DNA from: Allofrancisella inopinata | GTDB taxonomy: Bacteria; Pseudomonadota; Gammaproteobacteria; Francisellales; Francisellaceae | Reading direction: 5' to 3' | NCBI RefSeq assembly: GCF_012222965.1 | Contig: NZ_CP038241.1 | Coordinates: 682,001-746,000, forward strand | DNA length: 64,000 bases | In this document: positions 1 through 8,755 of the stretch, piece after piece | How the letters are laid out: every line of letters begins with the position of its first letter | How positions within the stretch are numbered: position 1 is the first letter of the stretch | Program-made: the position numbers and the translations under genes | The notes under the pieces: model-generated | The model's input: the letters and a program-made list of their open reading frames with translations, nothing else | What the model was told of the DNA's origin: nothing | Database searches by the model: none

Positions 1-1010
1 AATTTTTAGAAAATGTTAAGACGGATATGTTTAATAATGATGTTTTTGTTTTCACTCCACAAGGAGAAATAGTTGAATTACCCCAGAATTCTACATGTAT
101 AGATTTTGCTTATTACATCCATACAGATGTAGGTAATAAATGTATAGCTGCGAGAGTTAATAGAAAAGTAGTATCTCTTAATTACCGTTTAAAACAAGGA
201 GATAACATAGAAATTGTAACTTCAGCAGTAGCTGACCCTAATCCCGCTTGGTTGGATTTTGTTGAAACTGGTAGAGCTAAATCAGCAATTAAAGATTTTC
301 TAAAACAGCAATATAAGAATGTTAATTACATTACAGGTAAGGAGCTTGTTGAAAGCAAATTACAAGAACATAATATTGACATTAAAAGTATTCCTAATGG
401 GATTATTAATGGAGCTTTATTTAATTATGAGGGTATAGAAACTGTAAATAGATTTTACCTAGATACTGGCTTAGGGTTAATAGATCCTACTAATTTTATT
501 GAGTTTATAGCTAAGTACGTAGATGATATTCAACATTCGTATAGTAAATCCTCAGCATCAAAAGTGCAAATCAGATATGGAGATGACCAGCGTATAGCTG
601 AGTGTTGTTTGCCTCTGCCTGGTGATGAAATAAAAGCAATAATAGCACAAGATAATATAGAGGTTCATAGAAGTAGCTGTAATGAGTTATATAGCATATT
701 AAAAATGCAAGATACTAAACAGATACAAGCAGAATGGTCTGTAAATAATGATGATGAGCCTAGTTTTAGAGCTAGGATTGCTGTAACCTTAAAAAATATT
801 CCTGGAGCAGTTGCTAAACTTACTACGACTTTAGCCAGAGAAGGCATAGATATTCGTAGCCTTGACATGATGTCAATCGATAATAAACAAGCTAAGCTTT
901 CAGCTATAGTAATAGTGCGTAATAGAAGAGAGCTCTATTTATTATTACGATTAATTAGAAAATCAGATGTGACAATAAATGTAGAGAGAATTTTAAATAA
1001 ACCTACTTAA
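1..1010 (+). CDS. spoT: RelA/SpoT-family (p)ppGpp synthetase/hydrolase, C-terminal part
   Basis: The reading frame is open from base 3 upstream of the first ATG at 27, so this is the 3' end of a longer gene cut by the window edge. What is visible is a TGS domain (begins at VFVFTPQGEIVELP), a central region with the ECCLPLPGDEI motif, and a C-terminal ACT domain (about the last 75 residues). The family makes and/or degrades the alarmone (p)ppGpp. These C-terminal domains sense ribosome or partner state, while the HD hydrolase and synthetase domains lie off the left edge. SpoT is chosen over RelA by judgement only, because the visible part does not separate them. The stop overlaps the end of convergent recR by 4 bases. 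Confidence 0.85.
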   Translation, partial: FLENVKTDMFNNDVFVFTPQGEIVELPQNSTCIDFAYYIHTDVGNKCIAARVNRKVVSLNYRLKQGDNIEIVTSAVADPNPAWLDFVETGRAKSAIKDFLKQQYKNVNYITGKELVESKLQEHNIDIKSIPNGIINGALFNYEGIETVNRFYLDTGLGLIDPTNFIEFIAKYVDDIQHSYSKSSASKVQIRYGDDQRIAECCLPLPGDEIKAIIAQDNIEVHRSSCNELYSILKMQDTKQIQAEWSVNNDDEPSFRARIAVTLKNIPGAVAKLTTTLAREGIDIRSLDMMSIDNKQAKLSAIVIVRNRRELYLLLRLIRKSDVTINVERILNKPT

Positions 1011-1609
1011 ATGTTTGTCCTAGAATTAAAAGCATGTAATAGAGTTTGTTGGTCTAAGTATTCAAGCTCACCACCAAATGGCACCCCAAATCCAATTCTA
1101 GAAATTATTATATTTTTACCTATAATCTGTGATATGAAATGAGCGGTAGTTTCCCCCTCAACTGTAGGGCTAATTGCTAATATAATTTCATTTATATTTC
1201 TTGATGCTATAATCTTTTCTAATAAATCTAGTTTTAACTCTTTAGGTCCTATACCATCTAGGGGAGATATTCTTCCATTTAAGATAAAATATTTTCCTTT
1301 AAAAGTATTAGCATCTTCTATGGCAACGAGATCTAGCAAGTTTTCTACTATACATAGTTTAGAGTCATCACGTTTAGAGTCGCTACATATTTCACATATT
1401 TCATTTTCAGTTAGAGCTTGACAGTATTTACAGTTAGTAATACTTTGAGTAGCCTCTATAAGAGATTTAGCTATGTCAATAGCTGTTTCAGGCGATTTAC
1501 TTAATAAATATAAAGTTAGTCTTTGTGAAGATTTTTTACCAATAGTAGGAAGCTTTCTTAAAGACTCAATAACAGCTGTAATTTTTGGAGAGAATATTTT
1601 ATTGTTCAT
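1007..1609 (-). CDS. recR: Recombination mediator protein RecR
   Basis: At 200 residues it has the usual RecR length. It shows the helix-hairpin-helix N-terminus, a four-cysteine zinc motif (CKYCQALTENEICEIC), and a Toprim domain starting at LCIVENLLDLVAIE. RecR acts with RecO/RecF to load RecA on gapped DNA. It lies directly downstream of ybaB on the same strand (18-base gap), the classic ybaB-recR pairing. Its 3' end overlaps the end of the convergent RelA/SpoT gene. Confidence 0.96.
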   Translation of the reverse strand: MNNKIFSPKITAVIESLRKLPTIGKKSSQRLTLYLLSKSPETAIDIAKSLIEATQSITNCKYCQALTENEICEICSDSKRDDSKLCIVENLLDLVAIEDANTFKGKYFILNGRISPLDGIGPKELKLDLLEKIIASRNINEIILAISPTVEGETTAHFISQIIGKNIIISRIGFGVPFGGELEYLDQQTLLHAFNSRTNI

Positions 1610-1627
1610 TTTGTTTAAAATTTTTTA

Positions 1628-1957
1628 TTAAAATGGAAATTTCATTCCATCAGGTAGGTTTATTCCAGCATCTTGAGCCATTCTCTGTAGATCGGTAGAA
1701 GAATTTACCTCAACTTTCTTAACAGCACTATTTACAGCGGCAGCTATTAGATCTTCTAGCATTTCTTTATCTTCATTTAAAAGACTTTGATCTATATTTA
1801 CAGATTTAACGTCATGTTTACCAGTCATAATTACTTTTACTAATCCAGCTCCTGCTTCTCCTATTACTTCTATATTTTCACGTTCTTGTTGAGCTTTTTT
1901 CATTTGCTCCTGCATTTTTTGTGCTTGTTGCATTAATTTAGACATATCAAAATTCAT
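1628..1957 (-). CDS. ybaB: YbaB/EbfC-family nucleoid-associated protein
   Basis: This is a 109-residue protein of the YbaB/EbfC family, a small dimeric DNA-binding protein. It has the typical N-terminal amphipathic helix rich in Gln, Met and Lys (LMQQAQKMQEQMKKAQ), the core VIGEAGAGLVKVIMTGKHDV, and a C-terminal tail ending LPDGMKFPF. It sits between murG and recR on the minus strand with short gaps, so the three are probably cotranscribed. Two near-adjacent ATGs (MNFDMSK) leave the exact start open by four residues. Confidence 0.95.
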   Translation of the reverse strand: MNFDMSKLMQQAQKMQEQMKKAQQERENIEVIGEAGAGLVKVIMTGKHDVKSVNIDQSLLNEDKEMLEDLIAAAVNSAVKKVEVNSSTDLQRMAQDAGINLPDGMKFPF

Positions 1958-1979
1958 TTTTAAATCCTTAAATAGTTAC

Positions 1980-3089
1980 TTAACATAAAACTTCTTTAAC
2001 ACATTCTAATATCTGTTCACTAGAGTTCTTTATCAATGCTTTTTTTGCATTATTTGATAAGCTTATTAGTTTATCGCGATCATCCACTAAGGGTTTAATT
2101 ATACTTATTAATTTTTCTAAATCCATCTGATCTTGTCTAATACAAAAACCAGCATTATTTTTTACAATAATTTGAGCATTAAAAAACTGATGGTCATCAA
2201 CTGCAGCCGGAAAAGGTATAAATATAGTTGGTAACCCGGCAATAGCACATTCAGATACTGTAAGAGCACCAGCTCGACAAATCACTAAATCTGCCCATTT
2301 ATATGCTGCTGCCATATCAAATATAAAAGCAGAAATTTCTTTGATGTTTTCTTGGGGGATATCAGCATAGCTAGCTTGTGTTTGCTCAAAGAGCAAAGCT
2401 CCTGTTTGATGCCAAACTTTAATATCTATACCGTGTTTTTTAGATTTTAATATTAGCTTGGGTATAATATCATTTATAGCTTTTGCACCTTGACTACCAC
2501 CTAGTACTAAAATCCTTAGTTCTGGATGAGAGAAGTTTTTTTCTAGGTTGTTAAGGTTTAGAATATCTTTTCTTACTGGGTTACCAACGATTTTTGTTTT
2601 CGCTAGTTGTTGAGGGTTAAAGTAGTTTTTTATATTATCAATCTCAAACGCTAGACATATTTTGTTAGCTAATTTCGCTAAAACTCTATTTGTAAGTCCA
2701 ATTTTAGCATTCTGTTCATGTATGATTATAGGAACCTTTTTTAGTTTTGCTGCTAAACACACAGGTCCAGAAACATATCCACCAAACCCTATAACTAAAT
2801 CTGCTTTGGTTTGTTTTAGGATTTTGTAAGCTTTTAATGTACTAGTAGCTAATTTTATAGGGAATAATAATTTTTTTACAAAGCTTTTTCCTCTAATTCC
2901 AGATGTTTTAATATATTGTATGTTAAAAGTGTTTGCTACTAGCTTTGCTTCCATACTGTTAGGTGCACCCACCCAAGTTACATTACCCCTATTTTCACGA
3001 AGAAGCTCAGCAACAGCCATAGCAGGGTAAATATGTCCCCCAGTGCCTCCAGCAGCTATTATTATATTTTTGTTGGTTAATTTATCCAT
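1980..3089 (-). CDS. murG: UDP-GlcNAc:undecaprenyl-PP-MurNAc-pentapeptide GlcNAc transferase MurG
   Basis: MurG performs the last cytoplasmic step of peptidoglycan precursor synthesis, making lipid II from lipid I at the inner face of the membrane. The 369-residue protein has the N-terminal glycine-rich loop [19 protein letters not shown], a second G loop GFGGYVSGP, and the C-terminal nucleotide-sugar loop GGSQGA, with the conserved [16 protein letters not shown] further on. The length is normal for the family. It is the first gene of the murG-ybaB-recR run; the region upstream (3090-3203) is shared with the divergent gcvH-like gene. Confidence 0.97.
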   Translation of the reverse strand: MDKLTNKNIIIAAGGTGGHIYPAMAVAELLRENRGNVTWVGAPNSMEAKLVANTFNIQYIKTSGIRGKSFVKKLLFPIKLATSTLKAYKILKQTKADLVIGFGGYVSGPVCLAAKLKKVPIIIHEQNAKIGLTNRVLAKLANKICLAFEIDNIKNYFNPQQLAKTKIVGNPVRKDILNLNNLEKNFSHPELRILVLGGSQGAKAINDIIPKLILKSKKHGIDIKVWHQTGALLFEQTQASYADIPQENIKEISAFIFDMAAAYKWADLVICRAGALTVSECAIAGLPTIFIPFPAAVDDHQFFNAQIIVKNNAGFCIRQDQMDLEKLISIIKPLVDDRDKLISLSNNAKKALIKNSSEQILECVKEVLC

Positions 3090-3203
3090 TTTAAAATATG
3101 TGTTTTAGGTGTGTCTCAAAATTAATTTTAAAGGATTTTTGTGTTATTATCTATAGTCCAGAACACAGATGACATAAGTTGTAAATTCAAAAGTGAGGGA
3201 TAT

Positions 3204-3587
3204 ATGCCTGAAATAAATAAAAACTATTTGTATACGCAAACAAATGAGTGGATTCAAATAAAAAATAATATCGCTAGGGTAGGCATAGATGATTATTCAC
3301 AAAATGAGTTTGGAGAGATAGTTTATGTTGACTTGCCTAAATTTGGTCAACATTACGGTAAAGATGAGGAAATTTGCGTTATTGAATCTGTTAAGACAGC
3401 TTCGGATATCTACTCTCCATTATCAGGCAAAGTGGTGAAAATCAATGAAAAACTAGTTGATAACCCTAAATTAGTAAATAACTCTTGTTATGATGAAGGG
3501 TGGATATTTGAATTAGAGTTTAGCGACTCTAAAGAAATTGATCAACTTTTTAAACCAAGTGAGTATGAGAAATACATTGCAGAATAA
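3204..3587 (+). CDS. GcvH-like lipoyl-carrier protein (paralogue outside the gcv operon)
   Basis: This 127-residue GcvH-family protein is about the same size as the operon copy at 31565. The lipoyl-lysine motif is intact at Lys64 (ESVKTASD), and the EFGEIVYVDLPKFG strand region is conserved. I start it at the ATG at 3204, preceded by GAGGGA at 3195-3200; an upstream ATG at 3141 would add 21 residues without family similarity. GcvH carries the aminomethyl group between the P, T and L proteins, and GcvH-like paralogues can also serve in lipoyl relay. Compared with the operon copy the sequence is clearly diverged (for example NNSCYDEGWIF against [11 protein letters not shown]), so it is an old duplicate or a specialised version. 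Convergent with the mazG-like gene. Confidence 0.88.
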   Translation: MPEINKNYLYTQTNEWIQIKNNIARVGIDDYSQNEFGEIVYVDLPKFGQHYGKDEEICVIESVKTASDIYSPLSGKVVKINEKLVDNPKLVNNSCYDEGWIFELEFSDSKEIDQLFKPSEYEKYIAE

Positions 3588-3690
3588 AGTTTTGGAATCA
3601 AGTTGTATAACTTGTGTTAATAACTGTGTAAGTATTAATTACATGTAAAATGTTAGGTTCTAGACTAAGCTATTATAGATTAGCCCTAGA

Positions 3691-4020
3691 TTAGTCGAGC
3701 TTTTCTCTTTTTTTGCTTAGAATATTTTTTGCTTTATTCCACTCTTTTATACGTGGTTTTAGGTTTTCTATTTTTTCATTAAAAGCTGTTTCAAGGTCGA
3801 TGTTATATAAATTAGCAACTTCTAATAAGCTGACAAACACATCCGTTATTTCATCTTTAATTTTTGTAAAATCGTTAGTTTCTTCATAAATTTCTTTTTT
3901 CATTATTTCGTTAGCTAGTTCACCTACTTCTTCTGTTAGAGCAATAAAACTAGCAAGACGTGGGTGGGTAATATCACTAAAAAGGTTAGAAACGCTTTCT
4001 TGAGCTTTTTTAATAGACAT
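3691..4020 (-). CDS. MazG-like nucleotide pyrophosphohydrolase domain protein
   Basis: A 109-residue all-alpha protein with the MazG signature EEVGELANEIMKKEI followed by KIKDEITDVFVSLLEVANLYNID. The acidic residues of the E-E-x-x-E and later E-x-x-D pattern bind magnesium. Single-domain members hydrolyse NTPs or dNTPs to monophosphate and pyrophosphate, acting in nucleotide-pool cleaning. It is monocistronic between two divergent or convergent neighbours. The precise substrate cannot be told from sequence. Confidence 0.85.
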   Translation of the reverse strand: MSIKKAQESVSNLFSDITHPRLASFIALTEEVGELANEIMKKEIYEETNDFTKIKDEITDVFVSLLEVANLYNIDLETAFNEKIENLKPRIKEWNKAKNILSKKREKLD

Positions 4021-4142
4021 ATTTACTTGTTTACACTTAGTTTTCCGTTATACGTAATTTTATCACCATCTTAGGCGATGCTATATATTTATAAGTCAAT
4101 AGTTTATAATGTATAACCAGATTTTTAGAAATTTAATAAGTC

Positions 4143-4913
4143 ATGAGTGAAATAATTATAAAAACGCCTGAAGAAATAGCAAAAATGCGTGTGGCTGGTA
4201 AATTAGCAGCTGAAGTTTTAGAAATGATAACTCCATATGTTAAAGAAGGAGTAACCACAGCAGAACTAGATAAAATCTGTCATGATTATATAGTAAATGA
4301 ACAGCAAGCTTATCCAGCGCCTCTTAATTACCATGGTTTTCCAAAGTCTATTTGCACCTCTATAAACCATGTTGTTTGTCATGGTATCCCTTGTGATAAA
4401 AAGCTTAAAAAAGGTGATATTGTAAATATAGATGTAACTGTAAAAAAAGAAGGCTTTCATGGAGATACAAGTAAGATGTTTATAATAGGGGAGGCTTCTG
4501 TTATGGCTAAAAAGCTTGTGGAAGTAACTCACCAATGTTTATGGAAAGGGATTGAGGTTGTTAAGCCAGGTAACCATTTTGGAGATATCGGGGCTGTTAT
4601 AGAAAGTCATGCTAAAAAATTTGGTTACTCTATTGTAGATACTTTTTGTGGTCATGGTATTGGTAAAGAGTTTCATGAGCCACCACATGTAATGCATCAT
4701 GGTAAAATGGGAACAGGAGCAAAATTTCAAGAGGGTATGATATTTACTATCGAGCCAATGATCAATATAGGTAAAAGGGCAGTATCTGTATTAAAAGATG
4801 GTTGGACAGCGGTGACAAAAGATAGATCTTTATCTGCTCAATGGGAGCATACTATATTGGTTACTAAAGATGGTTGTGAAGTATTAACTTTAAGAGAAGA
4901 AGAAAAAGTTTAA
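4143..4913 (+). CDS. map: Type I methionine aminopeptidase
   Basis: Removes the initiator methionine from nascent proteins. The 256-residue protein has the pita-bread fold with every metal ligand in the standard place: Asp97 (NIDVTV), Asp108 (HGDTSKMF), His171 (GHGIGKEFHEPP), Glu204 (FTIEPM) and Glu235 in QWEHTILVT. There is no N-terminal extension, so it is the bacterial type Ia form. It is followed after one base by the KfrA-like gene, indicating cotranscription. Confidence 0.97.
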   Translation: MSEIIIKTPEEIAKMRVAGKLAAEVLEMITPYVKEGVTTAELDKICHDYIVNEQQAYPAPLNYHGFPKSICTSINHVVCHGIPCDKKLKKGDIVNIDVTVKKEGFHGDTSKMFIIGEASVMAKKLVEVTHQCLWKGIEVVKPGNHFGDIGAVIESHAKKFGYSIVDTFCGHGIGKEFHEPPHVMHHGKMGTGAKFQEGMIFTIEPMINIGKRAVSVLKDGWTAVTKDRSLSAQWEHTILVTKDGCEVLTLREEEKV

Positions 4914-4914
4914 T

Positions 4915-5766
4915 ATGGTCCAAAAAGTAACACAGAGTCTAGTAAATCAAAAATGTGACCTTTTAAAATCACAAAATGAAGAGATAACAGTTAATAAGGT
5001 TAGAAAACTTATAGGTGGAGCTATTTCAATAATTGATTTGGTAGATAAAGTTACTTTATATAAAGAAAATTACCCTAAAGCTTTAGAATTAGCTCAGTTG
5101 CAAGAAGATGTAAAAAAAGAGGAGCCAAAAGATAGTCTGTTGCTGTTGATAGAAGAAACTTTAAAAGAATTCGACATTGATAAGAAAGATTGTGCTATAT
5201 CTTTGCGTAGTAAACTTGTCAAATATATTGACAATGAGGTTGCTACTAAAACTAAAAAAAATAGAGAAAAGCAAGCAGAGCTCTCAAATAAAAATGATAG
5301 CTTAGAAATTTCAAATTTAACTCTAAATAAGAGATATAATGAGTTGCTAACTAAGTATAATGAGCTAAAAGACCAAACCTACGAATTAAAACAAAATTAT
5401 AACTCGACAGCTATTAAATACTTAGAGAAGGACAATTTCGAGAAAACTCTTTTAGCTTGGGAAGATTTTAAAGGATTAAAGGAGCAGCTTGTTAGTTTAG
5501 GAGCATATTCAAAAGTAGCTGTGTATGATAAAAGAGGTCATATTGTTATAAAGTTTCCAGCTACTGATTTTCTAACTCAAGAATGCCGAGCAGGTGTTAG
5601 TAGGTATCTAAAAGCAAAAACAGTTTATGACTATAATATTCAAGCTTGGGTATTATCCGAATTTACCGATATATTTAAAACACTTGATTTTCTTAGAAGA
5701 AACAAGTTTGTGTTTTCAAAGGAGCTTGAGACTATAGAATACCATAGAAAACAGAGTATTCTTTAG
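4915..5766 (+). CDS. KfrA-like putative DNA-binding coiled-coil protein
   Basis: A 283-residue protein that begins one base after the map stop codon. Residues 1-60 look like the KfrA/plasmid replication-region DNA-binding N-terminal domain (short helices, EEITVNKVRKLIGGAISIID). A Lys/Glu/Asn-rich heptad-like stretch at about 105-165 is predicted coiled coil. The C-terminal 80 residues form a compact mixed region (AVYDKRGHIVIKFPATDF, then YNIQAWVLSEF) that I do not recognise. KfrA proteins bind DNA and have been described on plasmids; chromosomal relatives are poorly characterised. The link to map may be only transcriptional. Function unknown. Confidence 0.6.
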   Translation: MVQKVTQSLVNQKCDLLKSQNEEITVNKVRKLIGGAISIIDLVDKVTLYKENYPKALELAQLQEDVKKEEPKDSLLLLIEETLKEFDIDKKDCAISLRSKLVKYIDNEVATKTKKNREKQAELSNKNDSLEISNLTLNKRYNELLTKYNELKDQTYELKQNYNSTAIKYLEKDNFEKTLLAWEDFKGLKEQLVSLGAYSKVAVYDKRGHIVIKFPATDFLTQECRAGVSRYLKAKTVYDYNIQAWVLSEFTDIFKTLDFLRRNKFVFSKELETIEYHRKQSIL

Positions 5767-5838
5767 AAACAGGTCAAACTAGCATACTCTAGATAGTTAA
5801 TATATAATCTACTAAAAGTCAGTCATTTGATTTATTAG

Positions 5839-8061
5839 ATGGATTTATTTTCAAGTTTAGAGAATCGGCAATCAGTAGGTGAGTTTTCAGAACAAGCCTA
5901 TTTAAACTACTCGATGTATGTGATTTTAGATAGAGCATTACCACATATCTCAGATGGTTTAAAGCCTGTGCAAAGGCGTATCATATATGCAATGAGTGAA
6001 ATTGGGTTAAGTTACCTTTCTAAATACAAAAAATCTGCTCGCACAGTGGGTGATGTATTAGGTAAATACCATCCACATGGCGATAGCGCGTGTTATGAAG
6101 CTATGGTTTTGATGGCTCAAGATTTTTCTTATAGATATCCGTTTATAGATGGTCAGGGAAATTGGGGCTCTATTGATGATCCGAAATCATTTGCAGCAAT
6201 GCGCTATACAGAATCTCGGCTTTCAAAGTACGCAGTTCTTCTTTTGGATGAGTTAAAAAAAGGTACCGTTGATTGGGTTAAAAATTTTGACGGTACTTTA
6301 GATGAACCAAAGCTTTTACCAGCACAAGTCCCCAATATATTATTAAATGGAGCTATGGGGATTGCTGTTGGTATGTCGACGTATATTCCACCTCATAACA
6401 TAACACAAGTTATAAATGCTTGTTTACATATTTTATCTAATCCAAAAGCCAGTATAGATGATATTTTAGAGATAATTGAAGCACCAGACTATCCAGCTGG
6501 AGCTAATATTATAAGTACCAAACAGGAGATATCAGAAGTTTATAAATCTGGTACAGGATCAATTAGACAGCAAGCGGTGTATGACATTGATAACGATGGT
6601 AATGTTATTATCACAAAATTACCTCATCAAGTTTCAAGTGCAGCTGTTATGGAGCAAATAGCTAACCAACTAAAACAGCAAAAGATAACATGGATTAAAA
6701 ATATTCAAGATGAGTCTGATGATAAAGAGCCTGTAAAAATAGTTTTATACTCCAATACCACAAAAAAGAACATTAAAAAGCTAATGGGACATCTATTAGC
6801 AACAACAGATCTTGAAAAAAGTTTTCGTGTAAATATGAATATGATAGGACTTGATAATCGCCCAAGGGTTAAAAATTTACTCGACATATTGCAAGAATGG
6901 CTTGAATATAGAAAGCAAACTTTAAGAAGAAGGTTAACTACAAGCTTAGATAAAGTATTAGCTCGTTTACACATTTTAGAAGGTTTGCTAATAGCTTTTT
7001 TAAATATAGATGAAGTAATCAATATTATCAGAAATTATGATGATCCAAGTATAGAGTTACAAAATAGATTTGCCCTTTCAGAGATTCAAGCTGAAGCAAT
7101 ACTTAATATCAGACTACGGAAGTTAGCAAAAATTGAAGAAATAGAAATTAAAAAAGAACAAAAGGAGCTAGATAAAGAGAAGGAGCTTTTAGAGGGTTAT
7201 TTAAATAGTGAAACTAAATTTAAAAACCTTATGAAAAAAGAGTTTAAGCAGATACTAGCTGATTTTGGCGATCAAAGACGTTCAAAAATTATAGAAGCTG
7301 AGAAAGCTCAAGCCTTAGAAGAAAAAGATTTAATCCCTAATGAAAAGGTTACAGTTTTACTCTCTAAAGCAGGTTGGGTAAGGTGTGCTAAGGGTGATAA
7401 TATAGATCCTACAGGGCTTAGCTATAAGCCGGAAGATAGCCATTATCTAACAACATCAGGACATAGTAATATAAAAATCATCTTTTTATCTAAACTAGGT
7501 AAATCGTATTCTATGTATATAGATAAATTGCCTTCAGCAAGGGGATATGGTGAGCATATTACAACTTACATCCCTTTAGATAAAGCAGATGAAATTATAG
7601 GTATTGCATTTGTAAATACAGCTTCACATTTTTTATTAGCAAATAGTAGTGGTAAAGGCTTTGTAATACCTAGTGATGATCTTGTAGCAAATAAAGTCAC
7701 AGGGAAAAACATTTTTGATGCTGATGATGTGGTAAAATTCGTTGCTTTCGACAGTAGTTCAAAAGCTTTAATTATAAGTGCCCAAGGTAGGGCTGTAATT
7801 CGAGACTTTTCAACTTTTGCTGAGCTAAAAAAAGGTAAAGGCAAGTCTATAATTAAGCTTGATAAAAAAGATAAAATAAAATATTTAGAGCTTTTTAACC
7901 CAGCAAGCCAAGAAATTATTTTAAATGCGGGTAAAAGGTTTATACGCATAGATAATAAAAATATAGACGCTTATATTACAGATAAGCCATCAGGTGGTGG
8001 AGTGCTTTTACCACAGGGGTTTAGAAAAATCACTAAAGTTGAGATTGAGGAAAAACAGTGA
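5839..8061 (+). CDS. parC: DNA topoisomerase IV subunit A
   Basis: ParC is the DNA-cleaving subunit of topoisomerase IV, which decatenates daughter chromosomes. The 740-residue protein has the winged-helix domain with the active-site tyrosine at Tyr123 ([11 protein letters not shown]). The quinolone-resistance region reads [12 protein letters not shown], with the Ser83 and Glu87 equivalents in their usual wild-type state. Next come the tower and coiled-coil region (about 340-480) and a C-terminal beta-pinwheel. That shorter C-terminus, and the start [18 protein letters not shown], identify ParC rather than GyrA. Its last codon overlaps the GTG start of mtnN. Confidence 0.95.
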   Translation: MDLFSSLENRQSVGEFSEQAYLNYSMYVILDRALPHISDGLKPVQRRIIYAMSEIGLSYLSKYKKSARTVGDVLGKYHPHGDSACYEAMVLMAQDFSYRYPFIDGQGNWGSIDDPKSFAAMRYTESRLSKYAVLLLDELKKGTVDWVKNFDGTLDEPKLLPAQVPNILLNGAMGIAVGMSTYIPPHNITQVINACLHILSNPKASIDDILEIIEAPDYPAGANIISTKQEISEVYKSGTGSIRQQAVYDIDNDGNVIITKLPHQVSSAAVMEQIANQLKQQKITWIKNIQDESDDKEPVKIVLYSNTTKKNIKKLMGHLLATTDLEKSFRVNMNMIGLDNRPRVKNLLDILQEWLEYRKQTLRRRLTTSLDKVLARLHILEGLLIAFLNIDEVINIIRNYDDPSIELQNRFALSEIQAEAILNIRLRKLAKIEEIEIKKEQKELDKEKELLEGYLNSETKFKNLMKKEFKQILADFGDQRRSKIIEAEKAQALEEKDLIPNEKVTVLLSKAGWVRCAKGDNIDPTGLSYKPEDSHYLTTSGHSNIKIIFLSKLGKSYSMYIDKLPSARGYGEHITTYIPLDKADEIIGIAFVNTASHFLLANSSGKGFVIPSDDLVANKVTGKNIFDADDVVKFVAFDSSSKALIISAQGRAVIRDFSTFAELKKGKGKSIIKLDKKDKIKYLELFNPASQEIILNAGKRFIRIDNKNIDAYITDKPSGGGVLLPQGFRKITKVEIEEKQ

Positions 8062-8744
8062 GAAAAATAGCTATACTTGGTGCAATGGAAATTGAAATCC
8101 AGCCTATACTAGAAAAATTAGACAATTATCAGATAGTTGAATATGCAAATAACAAATATTACTTAGCTAATTACCAAGATAAAGAATTGATTATCGCATA
8201 TAGCAAAATAGGGAAAGTATTTTCTGCTATGACAGCAGCTATTATGATTGAGCGTTTTGGAGCCGAATGTTTACTTTTTACTGGAGTAGCTGGAGGATTA
8301 CAAGAGCTACAAGTCGGTGATTTGCTAGCAGCTACAGCGACAGTACAACACGATGTTGACATAACAGCATTTGGTTATCCACATGGTAAAAATCCAGTTT
8401 CAGAAATAAAAATAGACACCTGTAAAGATATGTTACAAAAAGCTCAATTAGTAGCAAAAGAATTAGAGTTAGATCTTAAAATGGGTGTAATTGCTACTGG
8501 AGATCAGTTTATTTGTGATACAGTAAAGAAAGATTTTGTAGTGGGGGAGTTTGCTGCAAAAGCCATAGAGATGGAAGGTGGTAGTGTTAATTTAGTATGT
8601 AATGAGCTTGGTATATCAAGTTTAATATTAAGGAGTATATCAGATACCGCAGATGGCGACGCACCAGAAAACTTTGATGAATTTGCTAAAATGGCAGCAC
8701 AAAAATCAGCAAATTTTGTTTTTAGCTTAATACAAAGAATATAA
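8058..8744 (+). CDS. mtnN: 5'-methylthioadenosine/S-adenosylhomocysteine nucleosidase
   Basis: Cleaves adenine from methylthioadenosine, S-adenosylhomocysteine and 5'-deoxyadenosine, recycling the by-products of SAM chemistry. The 228-residue protein has the family landmarks [10 protein letters not shown] at the N-terminus, [17 protein letters not shown] in the middle, and the substrate-binding [10 protein letters not shown] and [10 protein letters not shown] near the C-terminus. It begins with GTG overlapping the parC stop (GTGA), so translational coupling to parC is likely. Confidence 0.95.
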   Translation: MRKIAILGAMEIEIQPILEKLDNYQIVEYANNKYYLANYQDKELIIAYSKIGKVFSAMTAAIMIERFGAECLLFTGVAGGLQELQVGDLLAATATVQHDVDITAFGYPHGKNPVSEIKIDTCKDMLQKAQLVAKELELDLKMGVIATGDQFICDTVKKDFVVGEFAAKAIEMEGGSVNLVCNELGISSLILRSISDTADGDAPENFDEFAKMAAQKSANFVFSLIQRI

Positions 8745-8755
8745 CAAGGATAGTA

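Noticed and set aside
3605-3690. Terminator or repeat between the gcvH-like and mazG-like genes
   Set aside because: TTAATAACTGTGTAAG resembles the IS256 end over only a few bases, and no stem followed by a T-run is convincing.
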